A DNA stretch of 64,000 bases from Anaerolineales bacterium (lineage in GTDB: Bacteria > Chloroflexota > Anaerolineae > Anaerolineales > UBA4823), in contig PQAL01000033.1 of the NCBI GenBank assembly GCA_003105035.1, positions 17,613-81,612 on the forward strand, given 5' to 3'. The notes beneath the pieces were generated by a model. That model worked only from the letters and a program-made list of their open reading frames with translations, searched no databases and was not told where the DNA came from. How positions within the stretch are numbered: the first letter of the stretch is position 1; each line of letters starts with the position of its first letter. Of this stretch, positions 28,510 to 36,386 are shown piece after piece. The position numbers and the translations under genes are program-made.

Positions 28510-28510
28510 G

Positions 28511-29461
28511 ATGAACATCATGAAAACACGCATGTGGTTGGCCTTGTTCATTTTATATATTGCCTGGGGGACGACCTACCTGGCGATTCGCTATGCCGTC
28601 GAAACGATCCCGCCATTCTTTGTGGCCGGGGTACGCTTTCTGCTGGCTGGCCTGGTCTTGTATCTCTGGCGGCGCCTGGCAGGCGACCCAGCCCCATCAC
28701 TGAGACTGTGGCGTTCAGCCTCGATCAGCGGAATTTTATTGTTGGTGGGCGGTATCGGTGGCCTGACCCTGGCGGAGCAGGTTGTACCTTCCGGGATGGC
28801 GGCATTGATCGTGGCAGCCACACCGCTATGGGTGATCCTGATTGAGGCCGTTCGCCCGGGTGGGCAGCGTCCCAGCCTACGTACATTGTCAGGTGTGCTC
28901 ATCGGCCTAGTGGGTATCTTCCTCCTGTTGGGTTCCCACCAAGCGGAGATCAGTCACGCGGGTAATGAAATGTTGGGGATCATCATCCTGTTCGCCGCTG
29001 GGTTATCGTGGGCAGGGGGCTCAATTTATACTCACAACCTGCCCAAGGGAGGTTTTCCATTACTAGAAACTGGCATGCAGCTGCTCGTGGGAAGTGCTGG
29101 CTCGTTTTTGCTGGGTTTGCTTATGGGAGAAGCCCGCGGGTTTAATCTCAGGGTGGTCAGCCTGCAGTCTGCGTTTGGAGTAGGTTACCTGGTCGTTGTC
29201 GGGTCGCTAATCGGCTATGTTTGCTACACATGGCTGCTGCGTGTTGCGCCTACTTCGCTGGTGATGACCTACGCGTACGTCAACCCCCTGGTGGCAGTGC
29301 TGCTGGGGACGTTGCTGGCGGGCGAGGTACTCACCTCCATGATGCTGGTCGCCACCCCATTGATCCTGGGTGCAATTGGGTTGATCCACTGGCACCAGCC
29401 GGAACAGAAGCCACACGCCGTCGCTCAGGTTAGCATGGAAGCTTCCCCGGGGTGCGATTAG
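28511..29461 (+). CDS. EamA/DMT-family exporter
   Basis: A 316-residue inner-membrane protein with ten predicted spans in two EamA repeats. The first begins FILYIAWGTTYLAIRYAVET; the second begins after residue about 155 (AAGLSWAGGSIYTHNLPKGG). Characteristic features are the WGTTYLAIR motif in TM1 and ALIVAATPLWVILIEA in TM4. The family exports amino acids or drugs; the substrate is unknown. Starts at 28511, 28520 or 28493 are possible. It shares a promoter with the 85-residue protein and faces the CGNR regulator. Confidence 0.9.
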   Translation: MNIMKTRMWLALFILYIAWGTTYLAIRYAVETIPPFFVAGVRFLLAGLVLYLWRRLAGDPAPSLRLWRSASISGILLLVGGIGGLTLAEQVVPSGMAALIVAATPLWVILIEAVRPGGQRPSLRTLSGVLIGLVGIFLLLGSHQAEISHAGNEMLGIIILFAAGLSWAGGSIYTHNLPKGGFPLLETGMQLLVGSAGSFLLGLLMGEARGFNLRVVSLQSAFGVGYLVVVGSLIGYVCYTWLLRVAPTSLVMTYAYVNPLVAVLLGTLLAGEVLTSMMLVATPLILGAIGLIHWHQPEQKPHAVAQVSMEASPGCD

Positions 29462-29510
29462 CCCGATGGGTTGGGAAAAGCACGACGGGGATGAGGTGAA
29501 TTTGATGGTC

Positions 29511-29547
29511 ATTGCTTCAACCAGCGATGTATGCTGGTTGAAGCAAT
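29511..29547. terminator. Perfect 15-bp hairpin after the EamA gene
   Basis: ATTGCTTCAACCAGC (29511-29525) pairs with GCTGGTTGAAGCAAT (29533-29547) over a 7-base loop. The outer arm GAAGCAAT matches the repeat family at 47990-48310 and 53047-53321, so it may be a member of that family acting as terminator. Confidence 0.6.
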
Positions 29548-29594
29548 CTTCAAGAGACGAGCGTATTCGACTTGCACATAGGATTGTTTCAGCA

Positions 29595-29707
29595 GTAGGT
29601 TGGGGTGACCTGGTACGCACTTTACCGGTTGAGGGCTGCTTTTGCCCGAAACCCAACACTCTTTATGTAGACGTTGGGTTTCACATAAACCGTTCAACCC
29701 AACCTAC
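29595..29707. repeat. Nested inverted-repeat element (MITE/REP-like)
   Basis: The ends GTAGGTTGGG (29595-29604) and CCCAACCTAC (29698-29707) are perfect 10-bp inverted repeats. Inside, GAAACCCAAC (29648-29657) pairs with GTTGGGTTTC (29673-29682). GTAGGTTGGGTT-type elements with AACCCAAC cores are scattered in many bacterial genomes. It sits between EamA and trpS, which are convergent. No transposase is present. Confidence 0.7.
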
Positions 29708-29743
29708 CAACTCGAGCGCCCTCCTCGCAACACCTTATCGTTG

Positions 29744-30838
29744 TTATTTATACTCCATGTGCATCACCTGTCTCACTTCACGCAGCGTCTGCTCACCCAC
29801 CTGGCGTGCCTGCCTCACCCCTGCATCCAGCATCGTTTGAAGGTAATCCCGATCCCCTTCAAACTGCCTGCGCCTGAGGCGGATCGGGCGGAGATACTCA
29901 TTGAGTGATTCAGTCAACATTTTTTTTAGGTTTTCGCCACCACCAGCCCCGATGCTCTCTGCAATGGCTGAAGGCGCTTCTCCGGTCACCAGGCTGATCA
30001 AGGTGAGCAGGTTGGCTACTTCCGGCCGGTGAAGCGGGTCATAGGTGATGTGCTTGTCGGCATCTGTTTTGGCTTTCTTGATCAGGGCGGCAGTCTCATC
30101 TTCTGTGGCTGCCAGCTCGATGGAATTATGCCTGCTCTTGCTCATTTTTTTCGAGCCGTCCAACCCCAGGATGAGGGGTGCATTGCTTAATAATGCCTGT
30201 GGTTCAGGGAATACAGGCACTTCACCGGTATAGCGCTCGTTGAACCGACGGGCAATCGTGCGGGTTACTTCCACATGGGGTAGCTGGTCTTTTCCCACCG
30301 GCACCACGTTACCCTTGCAGAACAAGATATCGGCTGCCTGGTGCACGGGATACGTATACATCCCGGCATTGATCTGGCTACGCCCGGCAGCCTGGATCTC
30401 ATCCTTCACCGTAGGGTTGCGGTTCAGCTCAGCAATGGTTACTAAAGTCAGGAAGGGCAGCAACAGTTGGTTGAGCTCAGGCACATGGCTGTGTGGGAAG
30501 ATGAATGTCCTGCCATCCTCAGGGTCAATGCCCACCGATAAGTAATCGATGGCCAGCTGCAGGGTGTTCTCAGCGATGGTCTCCGAGCTGTCACGGTCGG
30601 TCAACACCTGGTAATCGGCGATGACGATATACGTCTGGACACCCAGGCGCTCAAGGCGCAGGCGGTTCAGCAACGACCCGAACAGGTGGCCCACATGCAG
30701 GCGCCCGGTCGGGCGATCGCCGGTCAACACCCGGTAATTCCCTGGGTGGACGGGCAGGTCGGCTTCGAGGGCCTGGCTGCGTTTCAGGGTAGCCTGGTAG
30801 GAAGTGTAATCAATCTCCCCGGAATCGAGTTTATCCAT
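29744..30838 (-). CDS. trpS: Tryptophan-tRNA ligase
   Basis: A 364-residue class I aminoacyl-tRNA synthetase that charges tRNA-Trp. The HIGH-type motif is HVGH at residues 48-51 (RPTGRLHVGHLFGSL) and the KMSKS loop is at 231-235 (DGSKKMSKSRHNS). YPVHQAADILFCKG and VVPVGKDQLPHVE are diagnostic of TrpRS. An N-terminal extension of about 35 residues (MDKLDSGEIDYTSYQATLKR) precedes the usual start. A GGAGGGG ribosome site precedes the ATG. It is complete; a second TrpRS elsewhere in the genome cannot be excluded. Confidence 0.96.
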   Translation of the reverse strand: MDKLDSGEIDYTSYQATLKRSQALEADLPVHPGNYRVLTGDRPTGRLHVGHLFGSLLNRLRLERLGVQTYIVIADYQVLTDRDSSETIAENTLQLAIDYLSVGIDPEDGRTFIFPHSHVPELNQLLLPFLTLVTIAELNRNPTVKDEIQAAGRSQINAGMYTYPVHQAADILFCKGNVVPVGKDQLPHVEVTRTIARRFNERYTGEVPVFPEPQALLSNAPLILGLDGSKKMSKSRHNSIELAATEDETAALIKKAKTDADKHITYDPLHRPEVANLLTLISLVTGEAPSAIAESIGAGGGENLKKMLTESLNEYLRPIRLRRRQFEGDRDYLQTMLDAGVRQARQVGEQTLREVRQVMHMEYK

Positions 30839-30885
30839 AATTCACTCTCACCCCTCCGAGAGATTATAGTTGTATTTTTAAGGTT

Positions 30886-31698
30886 TTAAGTCCAGATTTC
30901 GAGCAGCATCATTAGAGCGAAACCAGCCATGGCTGCCACAGTGGGCAGGTTGGTATTGCCTTCCCGCTGGCACTCCGGGATGAGCTCCTCCACCACCACG
31001 TAGAACATGGCACCGGCAGCGAACGACATGGCATAGGGGAGAAGTGGGGTGATGGCGATCACCGCCGCGGCACCAACCACGCCAGCAATCGGTTCTACCA
31101 TACCCGAGAATTGCCCATACCAGAAGCTCTTGCCGACTGACATACCTTCCCTTCTGAGTGGCAAAGCGATGGCCATCCCTTCGGGGAAGTTCTGAATGCC
31201 AATGCCCACCGCCAACGCGATGGCACTCGCCAGGCTCACCTGGTGGGTGAGTGAAGCAGCCGCACCGAAGGCCACACCCACCGCCAGGCCTTCAGGGATA
31301 TTATGCAGGGTCACTGCCAGCATGAGCAGCGTGCTGCGTTTCCAGCTGGTAGGCACCCCTTCAATATCAGCGTCCGGAAACCCCAGGTGTAAGTGCGGGA
31401 GCAGGCGGTCAATCAGCCATAGTACACCACCACCCAGAAGAAAACCCACCACGGGGGGGAACCATACCGGCATTGGACCGCCTTGGGATAATTCCACAGA
31501 GGGGGCCAGCAAGGACCAGTATGCAGCCGCGATCATCACCCCCGCGGCAAACCCAAGCATGGCATTCAGGAACCGATTGCTTACTCGCCTGGTCAAGAAC
31601 ACCGTGCATGCTCCCAATCCAGTGAGGGCCCAGGTAAATAGCGTGGCGATCAGTGCCTGCACTACCGGGCTTAAGGTAATGAATTTATCGATGATCAA
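30886..31698 (-). CDS. ZIP family metal transporter (ZupT-like)
   Basis: A 270-residue membrane protein with eight predicted spans. The metal-binding helices carry HNIPEGLAVGVAFG (TM4) and QNFPEGMAIALPL (TM5). A His-containing loop, RLLPHLHLGFPDADIEG, lies between TM3 and TM4. ZIP proteins import zinc, iron or manganese. The start is TTG 31698 with GGAG upstream. It is transcribed in the same direction as trpS and 47 bases upstream of it, so cotranscription is possible. Confidence 0.9.
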   Translation of the reverse strand: MIIDKFITLSPVVQALIATLFTWALTGLGACTVFLTRRVSNRFLNAMLGFAAGVMIAAAYWSLLAPSVELSQGGPMPVWFPPVVGFLLGGGVLWLIDRLLPHLHLGFPDADIEGVPTSWKRSTLLMLAVTLHNIPEGLAVGVAFGAAASLTHQVSLASAIALAVGIGIQNFPEGMAIALPLRREGMSVGKSFWYGQFSGMVEPIAGVVGAAAVIAITPLLPYAMSFAAGAMFYVVVEELIPECQREGNTNLPTVAAMAGFALMMLLEIWT

Positions 31699-31777
31699 GT
31701 GATACTCCGGCCTCTTAATAATGCAAATATTCGATCGAGCATTTAGATAATTGACTCAGCAACGAGCTTACCAACGC

Positions 31778-32185
31778 TTACACTTTTGCCATGGGGAGAT
31801 TGGTCCCGCAATATGGGCAGTCAGCGGATTGCGGCCCAGTCCACTTCACCTCGTGCCCGCGGACAGGGCCATTGCAGCTCGGGCAGGCCTGTGGGAGCAG
31901 CTCCAGGTGGTGCTCCACCGCGGTTGGGGCAGGTGGCCTTTCAATTGGCGCAACAGTGGGCTGACTAGATGGTGAATTCGGCACTTCTTCAGCCTTTTCT
32001 TGATAGGCTGTAGGAATATAGCGCCTCAGCAAGGCTTCATAGATAGCGCTGATGGCGATCAGTACCAGGATGCCAGGGAAAAATGGCCCCCTGGAAAACA
32101 GATAATACAGCCCTCCAGCCCACAGGATGATATGGAAGATCTGCCAGATGCCTACCAGTTGCCGCTTGGTTTTATTATCGCTCAT
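31778..32185 (-). CDS. Small membrane protein with C-terminal zinc ribbon
   Basis: A 135-residue protein. Two hydrophobic spans (FHIILWAGGLYYLFS and FFPGILVLIAISAIYEALL) are followed by a Pro/Ser/Thr linker and a four-Cys ribbon, CPSCNGPV ... CPYCGTNLP. The layout is a membrane anchor plus a cytoplasmic zinc ribbon. No specific role is known. It is transcribed in the direction of the ZIP gene, 80 bases upstream of it. Confidence 0.7.
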   Translation of the reverse strand: MSDNKTKRQLVGIWQIFHIILWAGGLYYLFSRGPFFPGILVLIAISAIYEALLRRYIPTAYQEKAEEVPNSPSSQPTVAPIERPPAPTAVEHHLELLPQACPSCNGPVRGHEVKWTGPQSADCPYCGTNLPMAKV

Positions 32186-32262
32186 CGTTTTTCTCCAAAA
32201 GATGCTATCCCGTCCAGTTTAGCATCATTCCTAATTTGGGTAGATTTTAATAAGCATTATTT

Positions 32263-33297
32263 TTAGTACGATGATCTACCCTGACACAGATTGTCCAAGG
32301 CTTTTTGTGCTTCCATCGCTAACTGCTGTTGATGCGTGGTCTTGCTGTCTTTTAATTCTGCCAAGACGATTTGTAATGCCATCTGATAAGCCCGGTTGAA
32401 GCTCTGCTCGGGGGGCAGCGCAATATCTGGTGTCACGCCGATCCCTTCCCAGTCTGTACCGGTGAGTGGGCTGAGGCTGCAGCCGATGGGAATGAAAGCC
32501 TCGAAGTGGGGTGAGATCCGGTAGGATGCCCCTGGATGGGCACCTCCATCGGTTTTCTCGCCGATGATCACTCCGCGTTTTCGGGTGTGCAGGATGAAAG
32601 CCATCTCTTCGCCGGCTGAGAATGTTTTTTTGCTGGTGAGCAAAAATATTGGCGTGTCAGGGAAGCGCCTTCCAGGTATGTATGGCAGTGTCCAGAACTG
32701 CTGGGTGAGATCATCATCCCGCCAGTAGATGCTGTCCAGCAAGAGGGGTTCTTCATCGAACAGGTAAGTGCACACCAGGGCCACCATGCCCGGATAGCCC
32801 CCGGTGCAGTTACGCAGGTCGATAATCACTGCTGAACAGGATGATAGATATTTCATTGCTTCAACTGCTGTCTCTCCACCCCAGGCTGGGCGATGAAAAT
32901 AGTGGATGTCGACATAGCCGATATTCCCAGGCAGCCTTTCAAGCATATGGAAACCATAATGGTCCAGCCGGGCTTCTTCCTTTCGTGCAGCCTGCCAGGT
33001 TGGGTCTAACCTCAGTGCCTCGGTGTTCTCAGGTAATACCTGGGCGTGCCATCTGACCCATAAATGTTCATCGTGATTCACTTCCTGCAGTTGCAGGGTC
33101 AGCCCAAGGGCAAACAGCGAACCCGAATCGAGGTTTTCAAACGCACCCTCCTGCAGGCACTTGAGCAAATATTTGCTGATCTGCTCAGCCTGATCGGGGA
33201 AGACATAGCATGCTTTCAGCTTTTCACAAAGCGTTACAATGATTTCTAGCTTTGTTTTGGAATTTATGGTTTCGTTATCCTGTCTCATGGTAGGCAT
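32263..33297 (-). CDS. S41 family peptidase (tail-specific protease / IRBP-like)
   Basis: A 344-residue soluble enzyme, lacking signal peptide and PDZ domain. The N-terminal helical region (KLEIIVTLCEKLKACYVFPD) is the IRBP-like module. The core has AVIIDLRNCTGGYPGMVALV, then the nucleophile Ser in KKTFSAGEEMAF and the strand GVIIGEKTDGGAHPGASY. It ends with the usual WEGIGVTPDIALP. It cleaves peptide bonds with a Ser/Lys-type site; the target is unknown. It stands alone between two other minus-strand genes. Confidence 0.85.
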   Translation of the reverse strand: MPTMRQDNETINSKTKLEIIVTLCEKLKACYVFPDQAEQISKYLLKCLQEGAFENLDSGSLFALGLTLQLQEVNHDEHLWVRWHAQVLPENTEALRLDPTWQAARKEEARLDHYGFHMLERLPGNIGYVDIHYFHRPAWGGETAVEAMKYLSSCSAVIIDLRNCTGGYPGMVALVCTYLFDEEPLLLDSIYWRDDDLTQQFWTLPYIPGRRFPDTPIFLLTSKKTFSAGEEMAFILHTRKRGVIIGEKTDGGAHPGASYRISPHFEAFIPIGCSLSPLTGTDWEGIGVTPDIALPPEQSFNRAYQMALQIVLAELKDSKTTHQQQLAMEAQKALDNLCQGRSSY

Positions 33298-33324
33298 ATC
33301 ATACTCAACCCAAACGCTTTTCCT

Positions 33325-33924
33325 TTAGATACGCGGCACCCAGCCAGGCACGCGCTGCCGGTATGCCTCCCAGGTATCTCCAAACTCAATAAAAAGGGCT
33401 GCCTCCTCCTTGTGAGCGCGATAGATCAGCCCGAACATCATGATAGCATAAACCAGCATCGTCCAGGTGAGGTACATCAGTAAGCCTCCCCAGCAGGCCA
33501 GGATCACCCCCAGGTACATGGGGTGCCGGATGTAGGCGAATGGTCCACTGGTGACCAGCTTATGGTCCTGTTGTAAGCGAACCCCGAACCCGCTCGAGGC
33601 GTTGAAATTCGACCCCAGTGTGTGCATACCCCACAAATAGAGCAACAGGCTGGGGAAGTACAGGACTGCTCCGAGTAAGAGGATGATAAACTCAGCTATC
33701 GAGCTCAAGTGAACCGGCAGGGGCTTCCAGATCACCACTGCCAAAGCGATGAAAAACAGGCTTGCCACAGCCAGGTAGGATGTGCGCAGGATTATTTTTG
33801 ATGAACCTGTCTCCAGGCCTGATGGACGCTCTTGTGCCCGAAGGATTTGGTAAATGGCAAATACCAGGCAGGCAATACCAGCCACCCCGCCCAAGAACTT
33901 CAGGAAATATTCAATCGTAATCAC
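33325..33924 (-). CDS. Isoprenylcysteine carboxyl methyltransferase-like membrane protein
   Basis: A 199-residue protein with about five spans. The diagnostic C-terminal block is GPFAYIRHPMYLGVILACWG followed by EEAALFIEFGDTWEAYRQRV. It forms the SAM-binding region of ICMT/PEMT-type integral methyltransferases. Bacterial members have varied or unknown substrates; bacterial lipids are one option. It lies 27 bases upstream of the S41 gene on the same strand, so the two may be cotranscribed. Confidence 0.85.
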   Translation of the reverse strand: MITIEYFLKFLGGVAGIACLVFAIYQILRAQERPSGLETGSSKIILRTSYLAVASLFFIALAVVIWKPLPVHLSSIAEFIILLLGAVLYFPSLLLYLWGMHTLGSNFNASSGFGVRLQQDHKLVTSGPFAYIRHPMYLGVILACWGGLLMYLTWTMLVYAIMMFGLIYRAHKEEAALFIEFGDTWEAYRQRVPGWVPRI

Positions 33925-34032
33925 GGCACAGATATACTCGATGTTATCGTGTTTACTGGCATTGAAGAATTGAGAAAAAATATACTCAATTCTAGTATGA
34001 AACGATCTTTTACACCAATATTTATTAAAAAG

Positions 34033-34065
34033 AAGCAGCGATCGTGATCCAACCGATCGCTGCTT
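34033..34065 (-). terminator. Strong intrinsic terminator of the MBG-repeat gene
   Basis: AAGCAGCGATCG (34033-34044) pairs with CGATCGCTGCTT (34054-34065) with a 9-base loop. On the minus strand it is followed by CTTTTT. On the plus strand it is followed by TTCTG. It lies 18 bases past the stop of the gene at 34084. Confidence 0.85.
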
Positions 34066-34083
34066 TTCTGTTAGTTTATCAGG

Positions 34084-36156
34084 TTACCACCTTAGTATTA
34101 TCGGCGCATAAATCGTAATCATCTGTTTCGTGATCTCATTTGTAACTGTGCCGCCTTGGTCGTTATAGTTGCCGGTTTCATCTGTAAATATCCAGGAGTC
34201 AGTGTAGATGCCGACTTCTGTGTGGGTCGTACCCGCTAGATCCAGGCCTGCCAGCTGCTCCTGCTCAACTCCCAAGCAGCTGCCCGTTGCAGTATGGGCT
34301 AGCCCGTCGTATGCTACTTTATAGGGTGTGACTGTGCACACTGCGTCAGCTTTACTGATCTCAATATCCACGCTGCCAGATGCATCGCTGTAATTCCCGC
34401 TGGCATCGCTGAATGTCCAGTCGGCTGTCCCACCTGGGACGTTGGTGTAGGAATCGCCCAGGTCGACACCGGCGAGCGGTTTGTCATCCACGCCCAGGCA
34501 TTCGCCCGACGCCCCGTGAGCTTCACTGTCATACACGCCGGTCCAGCCTTCGATGGTGCAGGTGGCAGTAGCCTTGCTGATCTCATTTGTCAGCGGGCCA
34601 CTCTGGTCGGAATAATTCGCATTGGTGAACGTCCAGGTATCGTCATATGAGCCAGCATTGGTATGGATGGTTCCACTGAGGTCCAAGCCGGTCAACTCTT
34701 CACCGGTCACCCCTGTGCAGCTGCCCGTTGCGGTGTGCGCGGTACCATCATAGGTAACATCATAGGCGGTCACTTCACACACAGCAGCTGCTTTATTGAT
34801 TGTATTCACAATGGTGCCATCCTGATCCGTGTAGTTTTCGGTTGTATCCGTAAAGGTCCACGCATCCGTATAGCTGCCGGCAGCGATGTGAGTGGTTCCG
34901 CTCAGGTCGAGCCCAGCCAATTCCTCATCATGAACCCCCACGCAGGAGCCTGTGGCAGTGTGTTCCTCGCCGTTGAAAGTAACATCATAGGGGGTTACCG
35001 TGCACTGTGCTTCTGCAGGGGTGATCTCAAGGAAGTTACCCGTGTAGGTCAGGTCATAATCGGCCGTGACTGCCAGGGTACCCCGGGTGATGGCATACTG
35101 CCCAACGATCTCACCTGCATCCCTGGTAAGCGTACCTGTGAAGGTATCATCGAAAACCAGCTCGGGGGTATAGTCGTAGGTAAATTCAGGATCTTGGTCG
35201 CCGTAGACCTTGGTCTGCGGGTCGGCTGTCACAGCCAGCGGTCTGCGCTGGACAGACACATTTTGATAGGCAGAATTGGGGGCAAAATAGGTTCCTCCAT
35301 CATATGAAGCAGTGAGCTTGTGGATTTCACTCCCCACCGCACCGGGCGTATACGTGGTAGTGCAGGTTGCAGTGCCTTCCTGGCCATCTAAGTTACATGG
35401 GTTGGGAGAGAAACTACCGCTTCCGTCAGAAGTCCAATTAATGTCCCCATCGGGTGTTACCGATCCCCCAATATGGGTCACGGTTACCTGGCAGGTCAGG
35501 CTGTCACCATAGGTGACCACTGGCGTCCCATCTCCGCAAGACACGCTCATATCGGAGGTAAACACGTAATAGACTGTGATCTGCATATTGTCCACTTCTG
35601 CTTGACGGTTATTATTTCCATTATTTGTCCTTGAAACAGATATCACAGCCCCGAAATTCGTGTTGTTGACATCCTCTGGGAGCCAGGACTCACCCCATAA
35701 ATCTGTCGGTCCGCCGTAGGTTACTAAAGTAAAAGCGGTCGTCCAGATTGTGGAGGTCAAGGCCCTATTCTCCCCAATGATTGAGCCATTTTTTACAAGT
35801 TTGACGACATTGTCATAGACGCCCGCATTGTGATCACTCACAGCGCGATTGATGGTTAACTCAATTCCTGTGATGGTCGCCTCGGGAGGCACATTGAAAC
35901 CGAATTCCGATCCTTGGAGGTAATTTGAGGTCACACGTCCAATCAATAACGCTGAAGCGGTGATAGTATCCTGATCTGAAATGTTACCTGGATTTTGCCA
36001 GGCAACAGTCCCGATCCCGGTAACATTCGTGCCGACTGCGGGATAATTCGGCCCAACCGAATCCGCCATGGCTTTCGAAGCCGGCAAAGCTACAATCAGT
36101 GTGAGAATGACGATAGCACCTGCCACAAATGCAAAGATTGACTTCAATAATTTCAT
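34084..36156 (-). CDS. Secreted MBG/Ig-repeat surface protein
   Basis: A 690-residue exported protein. Signal peptide LLKSIFAFVAGAIVILTLIV is at about residues 3-22, cleaved near ASKAMADS. Residues 36-197 form a jelly-roll-like domain of unknown family, 200-302 an Ig-like Big_3 type, and 304-380 an MBG domain (KVYGDQDPEFTYDYTPELVF). Four imperfect 72-residue repeats follow at about 385-455, 456-528, 529-601 and 602-677, each with YDGxxHTATGSCxGV and Cys pairs. It ends in ITIYAPIILRW, a short hydrophobic tail, with no LPxTG. Probably an adhesin or sheath protein. Confidence 0.8.
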   Translation of the reverse strand: MKLLKSIFAFVAGAIVILTLIVALPASKAMADSVGPNYPAVGTNVTGIGTVAWQNPGNISDQDTITASALLIGRVTSNYLQGSEFGFNVPPEATITGIELTINRAVSDHNAGVYDNVVKLVKNGSIIGENRALTSTIWTTAFTLVTYGGPTDLWGESWLPEDVNNTNFGAVISVSRTNNGNNNRQAEVDNMQITVYYVFTSDMSVSCGDGTPVVTYGDSLTCQVTVTHIGGSVTPDGDINWTSDGSGSFSPNPCNLDGQEGTATCTTTYTPGAVGSEIHKLTASYDGGTYFAPNSAYQNVSVQRRPLAVTADPQTKVYGDQDPEFTYDYTPELVFDDTFTGTLTRDAGEIVGQYAITRGTLAVTADYDLTYTGNFLEITPAEAQCTVTPYDVTFNGEEHTATGSCVGVHDEELAGLDLSGTTHIAAGSYTDAWTFTDTTENYTDQDGTIVNTINKAAAVCEVTAYDVTYDGTAHTATGSCTGVTGEELTGLDLSGTIHTNAGSYDDTWTFTNANYSDQSGPLTNEISKATATCTIEGWTGVYDSEAHGASGECLGVDDKPLAGVDLGDSYTNVPGGTADWTFSDASGNYSDASGSVDIEISKADAVCTVTPYKVAYDGLAHTATGSCLGVEQEQLAGLDLAGTTHTEVGIYTDSWIFTDETGNYNDQGGTVTNEITKQMITIYAPIILRW

Positions 36157-36386
36157 AGATAAGATCTCCTCTGTTTTCTAGGTTTAAATCTGCAAGAGTA
36201 TACCGGAGAAAAACATGCCGACTCCTAACAAATTTGTTATTAACGTGCAAGGATTATGCCGGAATCAGCCCAGCCGGCAAAAAGATGGTTTTTTTTCCTG
36301 GCAGATTAAAACCAGGGGTTTTCATCTATCCGATGATGCTCAATCCCCCAAATGAATAGGCAATGCTCCAAGCGTTGCGCTGAGAT

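Noticed and set aside
34663-35307. Plus-strand open frame of 214 codons
   Set aside because: Antisense to the repeat region of the MBG surface protein; the open frame comes from the repeated coding sequence.
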